Part shown: in pieces, positions 40,892 to 53,665 of the stretch
Layout: each line of letters opens with the position of its first letter
Position numbering within the stretch: position 1 is the first letter of the stretch
Assembly (NCBI GenBank): GCA_011799875.1
Contig: CM022297.1
Location: 444,217,292 to 444,281,291, forward strand
Source: Thinopyrum elongatum
Lineage: Eukaryota > Streptophyta > Magnoliopsida > Poales > Poaceae
Length of the DNA: 64,000 nt
Direction of reading: 5' to 3'
Made by a program: the position numbers and the translations under genes
The notes under the pieces: model-generated
Databases searched by the model: none
What the model was told of the DNA's origin: nothing
What the model saw: only the letters and a program-made list of their open reading frames with translations

Positions 40892-41539
40892 CTAATCAGA
40901 GTCTTCATCCTTGCTCTTGATGCTGGGGGAGCCATCACTGCTCCCGCTCCCGCTGGAGGGGGGCTCGTCACCGTCTTCATCGTCTTCGCCGGAGGAGTCG
41001 CTGTCCTCACTCTCCATGCAGCACTTCAGACCGCTGCCTATGACCCCGAAGATCTTCACGAAGAGCGTGGCGGCCCCGTCGTACTTGAACTGGAGGACGT
41101 GCCCCTTCTTCAGGCCACGAGCAAAGGTGAACGACTTCCACCACTACCTCAAGAACATCAAGCCCGTGGGGGTGAACTCCGTCGCCACCTAGGCGGGGCC
41201 ATTGCAGCAGCCATCTACCTGCACCCACAGGCCCAGTGGCGCGTGGACCGCCATCTCCTCCACAGAGGAGTTCGGGAGCCAGAGCCAGGTGAAGGGCCGG
41301 CGGTGCATGTCTACGATGAACTCACGAGCCACCTCGGTCGAGCGGCTTCCTGCCTGGGGAGGCAGGGCAGTGGTGCCGCCTCGGTCACCTCGGCCGCGGG
41401 CCCCTCGCCCTCCGCGCCCGCTGCCCTTTCCATGGCCACTCGGACCGATGTCTGCAGCCGTAGAAGAGCACCTGCACCCCTGGGAAGGCACCTTGGGTGC
41501 CGCAACAGCTTCGCGAGCACGGCCTCTCCCCCTCACCAT
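40892..41539 (-). pseudogene. Antisense accessory ORF of the Tat element, B3-like
   Basis: A single minus frame of 215 codons starts MVRGRGRAREAVAAPK, has a Gly/Arg-rich N-terminal half, then FIVDMHRRPFTWLWLPNSSV, GLWVQVDGCCNGPA, TEFTPTGLMFL, KSFTFARGLKKGHVLQFKYD, GAATLFVKIFGVIG, and an acidic Ser/Asp/Glu tail before TAG at 40892-40894. The WLWLP through LFVKIFG part follows the strand and loop order of a plant B3 DNA-binding domain. Two in-frame TAG codons (41189-41191 and 41144-41146) break it; the first can be read as a mutated TGG. Antisense ORFs at this place are known in Tat elements. The B3 assignment is by eye. Confidence 0.6.
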
Positions 41540-41877
41540 CGTCGCAGAGGTTGGCTTGGATCGTGGAGCAGGAGGGAGGTGGCGGAGGAAGAAGATGGTC
41601 CAGGGAGTCCTTCCCCCTCGTCTTTATAGCGCTCAAACGGGGGATCCGCGCCTCTTCACCTTCGATAGGCATAGGAAGGCGGATGCGAATGAGGAAGGCA
41701 ATGATGGCCTCGTGCCGCACACTGGCATGCTTTATGTCAGCCTGGGCAGTTGCCGAGGCATCGTCGGAGAAGTGGGGGGTGTCCCCCGCTCCATCATGCG
41801 CCACGCATCGCGCCTGGCCCGCAGGCGGTTAGGGTCCGCTCAGTTTCGCCCCCTAATAGGCAGTGACCCAGGGCTAC

Positions 41878-42768
41878 GGTTGGGCCCATGAGACCGGGGG
41901 TACCCAGGCCCGTCTGCCTTCGGCCCAGGACGCGGCGCGGGTCAAGAACCCAACGAGTGGCCCACCAGCAAGCGTCATGAGCAAGGCTTCTCGCAAGGCC
42001 CTTGCCTCATGAGCCCCCCCCCATTGTAGGCGTCCCGAGCGGGCTAGGCAGTTCCACCAAGAGCATCGCGAGGCCCTCTCACGAGGCGGCCTCCCGAGGC
42101 CGCCTCTCAGAGACAAGCAAGTCAAGGGTTGTTCAGCCCGGTCGCACGGCCCCGTGCCTTCTCGTGGGTGACACACGCAGCAACGAACGGTGCCAGAGAC
42201 CATGCCCGCAGGCGCGGATGAGGAGGATTTCATTTTTTGTGCTAAGGGAGCAAGGCCAGCACGCCGGTTCCCAAAGCAACCCCAAAGGTTGCCTGATCGG
42301 TGCAAGAAGACCAAGACGACGGGCGCGCGGGGAGGAGGTCATCGCCGAGCCCACCGGCGCATCATGGATGGTGGCTTTGCAGGCGAAGACCACCTTTTGT
42401 CAGGATAGACTGTGCCCCTGTCCCCCTTCAAAATTGCCATTGTGTGGCAACCCTTCCCGCCAATGTTTTAGGGGGAAGAGGACCAAGGCAGATTTAAAAG
42501 GAGGGCAGGGTACCGCTGTAGGGGCCACTTGATCCTCTACCCTTGTATACTCATTCACTCCCGCCAGTGCAATCCAAAACCAAGCAGGAGTAGGGTTTTA
42601 CACCGCAAGGTGGCTCAAACCTGGGTAACTGCTGTGTCACCGGCCCGCTCCCGCCAGCTCGCTCTCATCGTAGCCTCGCCATGCTTAGCTGCAAGGAAGG
42701 ATAGAGTGGTAGGAATGAGTGCACTCCGGAGTTCGAACCTTTGGGTCCCCGGAGCCTCGATTCCGACA
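41878..42768 (+). repeat. Right LTR of the Tat element
   Basis: The 891 bp repeat matches the left LTR from TACCCAGGCCC to CCGACA. Its first bases are mutated (CGGTTGGGCCC instead of TGTCGGGCCC). Confidence 0.85.
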
Positions 42769-42773
42769 GCAGG

Positions 42774-43571
42774 ATGCTAGTTTCCATTCTAACTGCGAGC
42801 CGAAAGGCAAGCGCTGGATCAATCCTACAGTTAGGCAGGCAATAATTCAGTCAAGCAGACTACAATTCAATTGCCCATTGGTCAAATGCTAGGCATATTC
42901 TCGAGTTTGATCAAACATTTCAAGGGGTCCGAGGCTGACCCAGCCGGAATCCATGAGTCTTCTGCTGCTCCTGGTTCGACCCAATCCTTCCCATGGTTGA
43001 TGGGACGGAGGCTGGTGTCCCTCGATATTTCCCAAGCCTATGCAGCTCAATCTGCTGCCGCAGCTCCACCCTCCAGATCCCCTCGAGCCAGTACAAGCTT
43101 GGGGTATGGAATGCGGCGAATCACTGCACCATGGGCGAGGGTTCCTGTCGATTGCAAGCTAGATTGGGCGACGATGGTGGGCTCGGTGGGTAGGGGTTGG
43201 GGGCTTACGGTGCAACCTTTCCTCGGTCGCCCCACCAGCTATCGGTGGCTGCTCCGGCGGCGGCGGTTCTATGGGGAACAGTTGGTGTACGGGCTATTTG
43301 AAATGTGGTAAGAGAGAGAGGTTGCACTACACGTGCAGTAAGTTACCTCTGCCCCACCTGTCAGGATTTTTGGCGGCCCCACTAGTCAGGAGGAGACACA
43401 TAAAAAAACTAGTCGGGAGGTAATGGTTAAACGGTTTGACCGGACGACAGTGCAACGTTCGGGCTTATGTGAGCTGGTGGTGGAGGGGGGAGGGCAAAAG
43501 TGAGCAAAGTTAGTTGCCTTGGGCAAAACCGAGCACAACTAAGCAACCAGGGGCACATAAACAGAAAGCCC
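42774..43571 (-). mobile_element. Mutator-like element: 5' end and terminal inverted repeat
   Basis: Read on minus, the element begins GGGCTTTCTGTTTATGTGCC at 43571 and continues CCTGGTTGCTTAGTTGTGCT, a pattern typical of MULE termini in grasses. TAAATCTTT (43572-43580) would be the right 9 bp target duplication; the left one is lost. The stretch 42774-43320 is GC-rich and probably holds the leader and first exon of the transposase whose N-terminal part lies at 31668-32491. Confidence 0.55.
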
Positions 43572-45481
43572 TAAATCTTTTAGAGCACGGCGGTGGTTAT
43601 ATTTTAAAGAAATAGTTGCACTCTCATGCTTCACTTATATCTTTTTGAGAGTTGATAATAGTAACGGCAATTAGTACAAGTTATGAATTTGGTCCTAATA
43701 TGATAGGTATTCAAGAGGGATATAATAAAAACTTTCATGTAGATCACTGAATATGATAAGTTTGATTCCTTGCAATAGTTTTGCGATATAAAGGTGGTAA
43801 TATGTGGATTGTCCTAGTGAATAATTGTGGTTTAGTAAGAATATTGGTGTTAAGGTTTGTGATTCCCGAAGCATGCACGTATAGTCTCCCGTTATGCTAT
43901 GAAGTTGAAGCATGATTTTTTACTGAGTGTCTTCCTTTGCATGAAGGTCGGGGGCGCGCGATGGTTAACTCCAAACAACCTCCCCCTAGGAGCATGCGTA
44001 GTAGTACTTTGCTTCGAGGGCTAATAAACTTTTGCAATAAGTATGTGAGTTCTTTATGACTAATGTGAGTCCATTGATTATACACACTCTCACCTTTCCA
44101 TAATTTGCTAGCCTGTTCGGTATCATGCATTGCCCTTTCTCACCTTGAGATGTGGTGCAAACTTCGTCGGTGCATCCAAACCCCGTGATATGATACACTC
44201 TATCACACATAAGCCTCCTTATATCTTCCTCAAAACAGCCACCATACCTACTTATTATGGCATTTCTATAGCCACTCCGATATATATTGCCATGCAACAT
44301 CCACTTTTCCGTTTTTATGACACACATCATCATTGTCATATATATTGCTTTGCATGATCATATAGCTGACATAGTATTTGTGGCTCAGCCACCATTCATC
44401 ATTTTTTATACGTGTTATGCTAGGTCATTGCACATCCTGGTACACTGCCAGAGGCATTCATATAGAGTCATATTTTTTTCTGGTATCTAGTTGTAATTTT
44501 GAGTTGTAAGTAAATAGAAGTGTGATGATCATTATATTCATTACTAGAGCATTGTCCCAAGTGAGGAAAGGATGATGGAGACTATGATTCCCCCACAAGT
44601 TAGGATGAGACTCCGGACAAAAAAAAAGAGACAGAAAAAAGAGAGGCAAAAATAGCCCAAGAGAAAAAGAGAAAAAAATGAAAAATGAAAATGAGAGAAG
44701 GGGCAATGTTACTATCCTTTCCACACTTGTGCTTCAAAGTAGCACCATGTTTTTCATATAGAGAGTCTCCTATGCTTTCATTTTCATATAACTAGTGGGA
44801 ATTTTTCATTATAGAACTTGGCTTGTATATTCCAATGATGGGCTTCCTCAAATGCCCGAGGTCTTCATGAGCAAGCAAGTTGGATGCACACCCACTTAGT
44901 TTTTCTTTTTGAGCTTTCATACACTTATAGCTCTTAGAGCATCCGTTGCATGGCAATCCCTACTCCTTGCATTGACATCAATTGATGGGCATCTCCATAG
45001 CCCATTGATTAGCCTCGTCAATGTGAGACTTTCTCCTTTCTTGTCTTCTCCATATCAATCTCTGCCATCGTACTCTATTCCACCCATAGTGTTATATCCA
45101 TGGCTTGCGCTCATCTATTGCGTGAGAGTTGAAAATGCTAAAGCGCGTTAAAAAGTATGAACCAATTGCTTGGCTAACACGGGGGTAGTGCATGATTTAT
45201 ACTTTGTGTTAATAAGATGGAGCATGACAAGGCTATATGATTTTGTAGGGATAACGTTCTTTAGCATTGATATTTTGAAAGGCATGATTGTGTGTTGGTA
45301 TGCCTTATTATTATTGTTTTTATGTCAAACTATAGACTATTGCTTTGAATCATTCGAATCTTAATATTCATGTCACAAAAGATATTACATGATGAACATG
45401 TTAGGTAGCATTGCAAATCAAAAATTCAATTTTTATCATTTACCTACACGAGGGCAAGCAGGAATTAAGCTTGGGGATGCT
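43572..45481 (+). mobile_element. Gypsy element S3: 3' internal, post-pol region
   Basis: This AT-rich, non-coding spacer ends in GGAATTAAGCTTGGGGATGC just before an LTR. Content such as CATGCAACATCCACTTTTCC and CCATTGATTAGCCTCGTCAA belongs to the very common Triticeae Gypsy families. No pol is present; its start is the Mutator-like element's end. Confidence 0.7.
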
Positions 45482-47018
45482 TGATATGTCTCCAACGTAT
45501 CTATAATTTTTTTATTGTTCCATGCTATTATAGTCTCAATTTTGGATGTTTTATATGCAATTATATATCATTTTTTGGGACTAACCTATTAACTTAGTGC
45601 CAAGTGCCAATTGCTATTTTTTTGCCTGTTGTTGGTTTTCCAGGAAATCAGTACCAAACGAAGTCCAAATGACACGAAACTTTTTGACGATTTTTTGCTG
45701 GACATAAGAGACCCTAGAAGCTTCGGGAGGAAGTCAGAAGGCGAAGGAGGTGACCACGAGCCACCAGGGCATGCCCTGGTGCCTCCTGGGCCCACCTTTG
45801 CTTGGTTTGACCTAATTTTGCCTCTATAAATTCTCTAAAATCAGGAAACCAATAGAGAGCCACCCAAAAACATTTTTTCCTCCGCCGCAAGTTTCTGTTC
45901 TCGCGAGATCCCATCTAGAGGCCTTTTCCAGCACTCTTCCGGAGGGGGAATCGATCAAGGAGGGCTTGTACATCAACCTTCCTGCCCCTCCGATGATGTG
46001 TGAGTAGTTTATCACAGACTTACGGGTCCATAGCTAGTATCTAGATGGCTTCTTCTCTCTCTTTCATCTTCAATACAATGTTCTCCTCGATGTTCTTGGA
46101 GATCTATTTGATGTAATCTTTTTTGCGGTGTATTTGTTGGGATCCGATGAATTGTGAGTTTATGATCAGATTATCCATGAATATTATCTGAGTCTTCTCT
46201 GAACTCTTTTATAAATGATTATTATACCTTTGTATTTCTCTCCGATCATTGATTTGATTTGGCCAACTAGATTGATTTATCTTGCATTGGGGGAGGAGCT
46301 TTGTGATGGGTTCAATCTTGTGGCGATCTATATCCCAGTGACAGAAGCGGACAAGACACGTATTTGTATTGTTGCCATTAAGGATAAAACGAGGGGGTTT
46401 ATTCATATTGCTTGAGTTTACTTTGTCTACATCATGTCATCTTGCTTAAGGCGTTATTCCGTTCTTTATGAACTTAATACTCTAGATGCTTGCTGGATAG
46501 CGGTCGATGTGTGGAGTAATAGTAGTAGATGCAGGCAAGAGTCAGTCTACTTGTCTCGAATGTGATGGCTATATACATGATCATTGCCTTGGATATCGTC
46601 GTGATTATTCGCTTGTCTATCAATTGCCCAACAGTAATTTGTTTACCCACCGTATGCTATGTTCAAGAGAGAAGCCTCTAGTGAAAACAATGGCCCCCGG
46701 GTCTATTTTTATCATATATTAAAATCCAAAAATACCATGCTGCAATTTTATTTACTTTATTTTATTTTGTGTTTTTGTTTATCCATCTATCACTACGAGA
46801 TTTGATCCTTGCAATTAACCGCCAAGGGATTGACAACCCCTTGTTTGTGTTGGGTGCAAGTATTTGTTATTTTGTGTGTAGGTACTGCTAACGAGGTGTT
46901 GTGTGGTTCTCCTACTGGATTGATAAAATTGGTTCTTAACTGAGGGAAATACTTATCTCTATTGTACTACATCATCCTCTCCTCTTCGGGGAAATCCCAA
47001 CGCAGCTCACAAGTAGTA
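45482..47018 (+). repeat. 3' LTR of S3 (LTR-B type)
   Basis: It starts TGATATGTCTCCAACG and ends near GCTCACAAGTAGTA, 1537 bp in all. TATAAAT (45825-45831) is the probable promoter box. It shares its first 30 bp and the CGAAACTTTTTGACGATTTTTT-like words with LTR-A but is otherwise different. Confidence 0.8.
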
Positions 47019-48124
47019 GGTATGTACCAGTAGCTATGTGTTTGATCTCTCTCTCTCTTGTGTTCTTGATCCGGCACGATCTTGATGTAACCATGGGCTT
47101 TGTTAATATAGTCGGAGCATATGGTGTTTTTCCCTCTCTATCTTGTTATGATGAATTGAGTTTTTACCTTTGAGGTTTCACTATTATCGAATTGAATATT
47201 TTGGATTTGAGAAAACTTGATGTATGTCTTGCATGTGGATACCTGCGGTGACAATTGGGTATTCTATTGAGTCACTTGATGTATGTTTTGGTCATCAACT
47301 TGCGGTTTCCCGAGGTGACAATGGGGTCATCTAGGCATAGGGGTTGATACACGTTTTTGTCCTACTTTCTCCAGTAGAAACTTTGGGTACTCTTTGAAGT
47401 TCTTTCTGTTGGATTGAATATTATGATCTGAAGTTGTTTGATGCACATCATATAATTGACTCACGGATACTTGTGGTGACATTGGAGTTTCTAGGTGATA
47501 TTAGAGTTGATTGATGTGTATCATATGGTGTTATTTTAGTATGAACTCTAGGGTTGTTTGTGACACTTATAGGGATGGCTCAATAGATTGATCAGAAAGG
47601 ATAACTTTGAGGTGGTTTCGTACCCTACAACAATTTCATCTCATGTTGTCTGCTAGATAAGAAATTTGGAGTGAATCTTTGTCGCATGTTGAGGGATTGT
47701 TATATGATTCAATTATGTTAGCACTGTTGAGAGATTGCACTAGTGAAAGTATGAACCGTAGGCCTTGTTTTTAAGCATTGCAATGCCGTTTGTGCTCACT
47801 TTTATTGATTGCTACCTTGTTGTTTTTATATTTTTAGATTACAAAAACCTATATCTACTATCCATACTACACTTATATCACCATCTCTTCGCCGAACTAG
47901 TGCACCTATATATTTTACCATTGTATTGGGTGTCTTGGGGACACAAGAGATTTCTTGTATTTGATTGCAGGGTTGTTTGAGAGAGACCATCTTCATCCTA
48001 TGCCTCCCACGGATTGATAAACCTTAGGTCATCCACTTGAGGGAAATTTGTTGTTGTCCTACAAAACTCTACACTTGGAGGCCCAATAACATCTACGAGA
48101 ATAAAAGTTGCATAGTAGACATCA
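47019..48124 (+). repeat. Remainder of the LTR-A copy
   Basis: It matches the solo LTR from 26491 to its end (GTACCAGTAGCTATGTG to TAGTAGACATCA). It has only one copy of the unit that is tripled in the solo LTR. Relative to the full LTR, the part matching 26078-26490 is missing. Confidence 0.8.
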
Positions 48125-48265
48125 CTCCTCTCTTCCCTTAACTTGGATCTTTGGTATCTTGGTTACATACAAGCCCTAGGATTGAGGTAGAGACAAGATA
48201 CAAAACTACTGCGCAAATAGATTTGTACCACTTGTTTGAAGTGGAGTAAACAAATGTATGTCTTC
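48125..48265 (+). other. DNA between the LTR-A remnant and the Copia element
   Basis: The 141 bp with TTGGATCTTTGGTATCTTGG and CACTTGTTTGAAGTGGAG look to me like the 5' internal start of a Sabrina-type element, which would make 47019-48124 a 5' LTR. This is from memory and not certain. Confidence 0.3.
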
Positions 48266-49971
48266 TGTTGGAAACGTAGTAGAAAATAAAAAAAATCGCA
48301 CCTGTGATCACCCAAGATCAATATGAAGATGCATAATGGGTTGGGATCATGATCGTTAGCATCACCGAGTTGCAGCGGAAGAAAAACATGTCGGTGTAGA
48401 TCGTACTTGGAGTCCGTCGTACCACCCACGAATGATACCTCGAACCAAAGACCGAAAGCACACCCTCTCTACTTGGTTGCAAGCCTGCAGCCTTCACGAT
48501 CCTGCAGTGCTTCGCTGTCCAGAGTTAAACGTTGCCAGAGAATTAGAGGAAGTATACTAGCAACTCATTGGGCTTATAATTATGAGGACAAGAGGATTAT
48601 CCAAGATCTAATTAGTCAACTAGGACCAACTAGAACAAGAACTAGAGGAGGATCCAAAACGGTGTCTTCAATAGAGCAAAAACCCCTAGTATATATAGGT
48701 TGGGGGAGGAGGCGAGGGCATCCACCAAAGGGGAATAGTCCCCCTTTTGGGCGCCGGCCTAGGAGCTGGAGTTTGACTCCCTCCCCTTGTCCAATTCACC
48801 CCCCCGTATGGTGACGGGGGCGCCACTTCCTTATGGGCCCTTGTGGCCCATAACTCCTTCCACCTGTTGGCCTTTTAATGTCCGTTGATATTTAAATTAA
48901 ATATAAAATGTTATAAATACCTCTAGAACATTTTATATTTATTTTAACATCTCTGAAAACATTTTCCAGCTATATATAATATGTCGGTAATACCCGGTAT
49001 TACCCGATACTCACCGAAACCCTTCCTGTGACCCCAAAACGCTTTCGGATCCTCTCGGAACTATTTTGAATATTTATGAGATAATTCCACAAATATATTC
49101 TCATGACTCCCGTCCCATTAACACTCAGCAAATTGTGATTGCCTTAAGCTTGTGACACCGTAGGTTCGGTAAGTACACGAATGATATTCGAGTGAACCTT
49201 TGGTTATCATGTGATGTTCCCTTTGCTTCGAAATACTTCACAAAACCCGGGATGAATTGGTATCCTCCTGAGTCATCACCATGCTCACTATACCGAAATC
49301 CTCATTACCGGTTTTGTTCTTCTTTCGCGTTATTGTGTTCCGGCATCCCCGTGGCTAAGTCACGTGTGTATGGCTAGACGATGATTGATGCCTTCACACT
49401 GAGAGGGCCCTAAAATATCTCTACATCGTCGGAGGAGAAAATCCCACTCTCGAGCTATACAGTCACTTGTCAAACTTTCTAATGAACCTGTAGGTTGTCC
49501 TTATGATCACCGTGTTACATGCGACGTTTGAGCAACACCAAAGCCCATCGTACGGTAAGAAGTGAGCATGATACTCTCATGATCTAAGGAGCAATATCAC
49601 ACATTAACACTCCGTGTTATTTCAATTGAATGTAGACGATATTAACTCAATTCATAACAAACAAGATTGGGTCGATTCAATATGATCGTTCTTCTAACGT
49701 CATAATCTCAATGTTGTTTTAGGGTCATCGTTGCACTTAACTATATCCTAAGATCCAGAAAATGTCATCACCAACAACACTTGAGCTAGTCTTAGAGGCA
49801 AGACTAGGAACCTTTTATTTATCGTTTATCATTCCACACGTACATATGAGTTTTCCACTGAATCACACATTCCAGGATCATAGCAGTTATAACATAGAAT
49901 ATAAACTCTTAATTATGAATATGGAAATATAATAATACAAATATTATTGCCTCTAGGGCATATTTCCAACA
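48266..49971 (-). repeat. 3' LTR of the Copia element
   Basis: The LTR is 1706 bp. On minus it starts TGTTGGAAATATGCCCTAG and is preceded inside by a purine stretch (CCAGTGAGAGAC). Length and start fit Angela/BARE/WIS LTRs. The five bases to the left are TCTTC. Confidence 0.88.
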
Positions 49972-50281
49972 GTCTCTCACTGGCACTAGAGTCAATAATC
50001 TAGTTTACATTGTCTCTTTAACACCTATGGCTATCTAGTGTTGCTCATGCTTTCCTCGTGGTAAAGCCTTCATCATCGGGTCTGGCACATTCAAATCCGT
50101 GTGAATCTTGAGAATCTTGACATAGCCCTTCTCAACATATTGTCGGACAATGTGATACTTGCATTCAATGTGTCTGGTCTTCATGTGTGATCTTGGTTCC
50201 TTTGCTTGAGCAACGACACCACTATTATCACAATATATAGAGATCCATTGGATTCATCATACTTGGGACAACACCAATTTC

Positions 50282-52728
50282 TTCAAGAAACTTCTTGATC
50301 TAGAACGCCTCCTTGGAAGCTTCTGAAGCTGCAATATACTCTACTTCTGCCGTAGAATCCGTAACAGTGTTTTGTTTGAAACTCTTCCAAACAACCACAC
50401 AACCATTAAGTGTAAAAACATAACCTGATTGAGATTTATAGTCATCTATATCAGTCATGAAGCTAGCATCGGTGTAACCATTTACAACGAGTTCTTCATC
50501 TCCTCCATAAACAAGGAGCATATCCTTTTTTCTGCTGAGGTACTTAAGAATATTCTTTACTGCTGTCCAGTGAGCCACTCTTGGATCACTCTAGTATCTT
50601 CTACTAACACTTAGTGCATAAGAAACATCTGGTCTTGTACAAATCATAGCATACATGATGGAGTCAATAGCAGAGGCATATGGTACTCCACTCATTTGCA
50701 CTCACTCATCAACTGTCTTTGGACATTGATTTCTGCTAAGTGTTACGCCATGTGATATTGGGAGAAATCCTTTCTTTGCATTCTCCATTTTAAACCTTTT
50801 TAAAACTTTGTCAATGTATATGCTTTGGCTTAGTGCAATTGGACATCCTAATCTATCTCTATAGATCTTTATGCCCAATATATATGTAGCTTCACCTAAG
50901 TCTTTCATTGAAAAAACACTCTTCAAATAGTCTTTTATTGTGCCAAGATACTTAGTATCATTCCCAATCAATAATATGTCATCTACATATAATATTAGAA
51001 ATGCTACGGAGCTCCCACTAAACTTCTTGTATACACAAGCTTCTTCATCATTATTAATGAAGCCAAACTCTTTTACAACTTCACCAAACGTTGATTCCAG
51101 CTCCTTGATGCTTGCTTCAAACTGTAGATTGGCCTTTGAAGTTTGCATATCTTTTTGGCATCCTTTGGATAAAAAAAATTCTGGTTGTATCATGTATACA
51201 TCCTCTTTTATATTTCCATTAGAAAAGTAGTTTTGACATCCATCTGCCATATCTCGTAATCAAAATATACAGCTATAGCCATCATAATCCGTTCAGACTT
51301 TAGCATTGCTACTGGAGAGAAAGTTTTGTCATAATCAACTCCCTCAACTTGCGAAAATCCTTTCGCAACTAGCCTTGCTTTATAGATAGTGGGATTACCA
51401 TCTGCATCTATTTTTCTCTTGAAGATCCATTTACATTGTATGGGTTTTACTCCTTCTGGAGGATCAACCAAGTTCCAAACATGATTCTCATACATGGACT
51501 CCATTTCGGATTGCATAGCTTTGAGCCATTCTTTTGAGCTGGGCGCCTCCATCGCTTCCTAGTAATCACAGGTTCATCTTCCTCTAAGATGAATAATTTC
51601 ATTGTGAACCCGTTCAGGAGGTTCGATAACTCTTCCCGACATACGCAGTTTAGTTACAGTCTTAACTGGAGTTTCTATAGTTGGTGCAGTAATTTCTGGT
51701 TCAGTTGTGCGGACAGTTTCTGGAACAGATTCTGCTTCACTAGTCCTCACTTCCGGAGATTCAACAATCTCATCGAGCTATACTGTCCTCCCACTTACTT
51801 CTTTAGCGAGAAACTCCTTCTCGAGAAAGTGTCCATTCTTGGCGACAAACACTTTGACTTCGGACTTTTGGTAGAAGGAATACCCAATTGTTTTTTTGGG
51901 ATAAACTACAAAGTAACATTTGTCTACTTTGCGGTCGAGCTTATTTGGCTGTAAATGTTTTACATATGTCTCACAACCCCAAATCTTGAGATGCGACAAA
52001 TTGGGTTTCTTCCCGTTCCATAACTCATATGGTGTCGTCTCTACAGACTTAGACGGTGCTCTCTTTAGTGTATATGTTGCTGTTTCAAGTGCATATCCCC
52101 AAAATGATAAAGGCAGATTGGCAAATGACATCATTGACCTAACCATGTCCAAAAAAGTTCCGTTACACCTTTCAGATGCTTCGTTTCTCTGTGGAGTTCC
52201 TAGAGGAGTAAGTTTTGAGACAATTCCATAATCACTTAGATGTTTGCTAAACTCATGGCTCAGATATTCTCCTCCATGATCAGATCATAGAAATTTAATC
52301 TTCTTGCCACGATGATTCTCAACTTCATTATGAAATTCTTTAAACTTTTCAAACATTTCAGACTTATGTTTCATCAAGTAAATATATCCATATCTACTTA
52401 AATCATCAGGGAAGGTAACGAAGTATAAGTATCCACCGTGCGGCGGCATACTCATTGGACCATATACATCACTATGTATTATATCCAATCATTCAAGCAC
52501 CCATTCTGGATGACCAGTAAATGGCATTTTTGTCATTTTACCCATCAGACAAGCTTCACATGTTTCAAATGATTCAAAATCAAATGATTTCAACACTCCA
52601 CCTTTATGAAGCTTTTGCATACGTTTATTTCTGATATGACCAAGACGACAATGCCACATGTATGTGATATTATCAGTCTTCTTAAGATGTTTAGCATTAA
52701 TTTTATAGACAAACTTTTTTATGTTCAA
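50282..52728 (-). pseudogene. pol: Copia integrase, reverse transcriptase and RNase H, broken
   Basis: Going left: pre-integrase zinc region (WHCRLGHIRNKRMQKLH, CEACLMGKM), integrase core (DIIHSDVYGP, FPDDLSRYGY, SDHGGEYLS with a TGA at 52285-52287 just before it), C-terminal part with LWNGKKPNLSHLKIWGCE, then RT (KWIFKRKIDADGNPTIYKAR, VDYDKTFSPVAM, and YVDD at 50978-50989 within ILYVDDILLIGND), then RNase H (NGYTDASFMTDIDD, DSTAEVEYIAASEA). At least eight stops or frameshifts separate the blocks. A part of the RT between WQMDVKTTFL and the thumb has a one-base shift near 51230, and the segment that normally precedes SIKELESTF is lost. Confidence 0.85.
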
Positions 52729-53665
52729 GATCTAATATGAATAATTTACCAAACATGGGTGTAAATCCATAAAACATATCCTTATAATATATCGAATAAC
52801 CATTATTCTCTGACTTATAAGAATAACCATCATTTTTTCTCAGCTTCCGAACATTCCGCAGTCCTTGCATTGTGTTGCAAATGTTAGCAACATATCCAAT
52901 ATCAAATACCCATGACTTGGACTTTTCGGTGAGTAGAATATCAATAACATTAACTTGTATAACTTTTATACCTTTACCAGAAGACATGTTCTTCTTATCC
53001 TCCAGATATTTCAAGAAGTTTTCTCTCTAGTGTCCTTTTTCTTTGTAGTAGAAATATATAGTCTCACAAGAAGATCCACCCTTATTTCTCTTGGTGTTGC
53101 ATTTTTGTTTGAAACTTTCTGTCTTGTTCACCATCAACTTTTGTTGGTTCTGCAATCCAATCTCATGGTTCTTGAGCACTGCTTCATAAAGTAAGGAGAA
53201 TATCAAATCATTCTCTGGTGTCTTGGGGATATTAACTCCCATTGCAGTTACACTATCATAATAGTTTGCAATCCTGTCACCTTGCTCAACGATCTTGCAT
53301 TCATCCATTGCTTTAGTCATCTCATGAACTTTAGCTGGGTCTTTGTGAAACAGAAATTCCAGTGCCTCGACAATCTCGATGGGACTGAGTTCTTGATAAC
53401 ATTTCTGTAACACTTGATCCATGCATGATAGCATAATACTTTTAATGACACCGAAATCATTCTTGCAAGATATAAACACATTGATGATATCTTGAGACAC
53501 TCCAAGCGCCGGATAGTCTTCAAGTGTTTGATCCATCACATATTCTTTCTTAGCACTCTTGAGAACATCTCTCAGAGTGTGGATCCAATCCTCATAGTTT
53601 CCACCATTTGTAGTCAACTTTTCTTTCTCAAACAAGGGTGCTAAATTTAAACTATTACAAGCCAT
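52703..53665 (-). pseudogene. gag: Copia gag and protease, broken
   Basis: Gag starts MACNSLNLAPLFEKEKL at 53665 and runs 212 codons through NYEDWIHTLRDVLKSAKKEY and DRIANYYDSVTAMGVNIPKT. The zinc knuckle is lost: Tyr or Phe stand at three expected Cys places (YFYYKEKGH, NF) and a TAG at 53027-53029 replaces the Trp. The protease then reads SWVFDIGYVANICNTMQGL, so the D-T/S-G motif is changed to DIG. About 50 residues between this and DGYSYKSENNGYSIYY are deleted. Confidence 0.85.

Larger units (their letters stand above)
32497..42768 (+). mobile_element. Tat-lineage Gypsy retrotransposon with nested CACTA
   Basis: The LTRs (left 32497-32558 plus 35938-36708, right 41878-42768) start with TGTCGGGCCC or a mutated form and end TTCGACA/TTCCGACA. 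The flanks GAAGG (32492-32496) and GCAGG (42769-42773) match at four of five bases and are the probable target duplication. The interior has a primer-binding site, broken gag, protease and a shortened reverse transcriptase, a spacer and an antisense ORF. RNase H and integrase are absent. An antisense gene near the 3' LTR is a known trait of the Tat lineage. The element sits in a Mutator-like element. Confidence 0.8.

Noticed and set aside
46507..46722. Cys-containing 71-codon frame
   Set aside because: It lies within LTR-B, is not flanked by splice signals and matches no domain.
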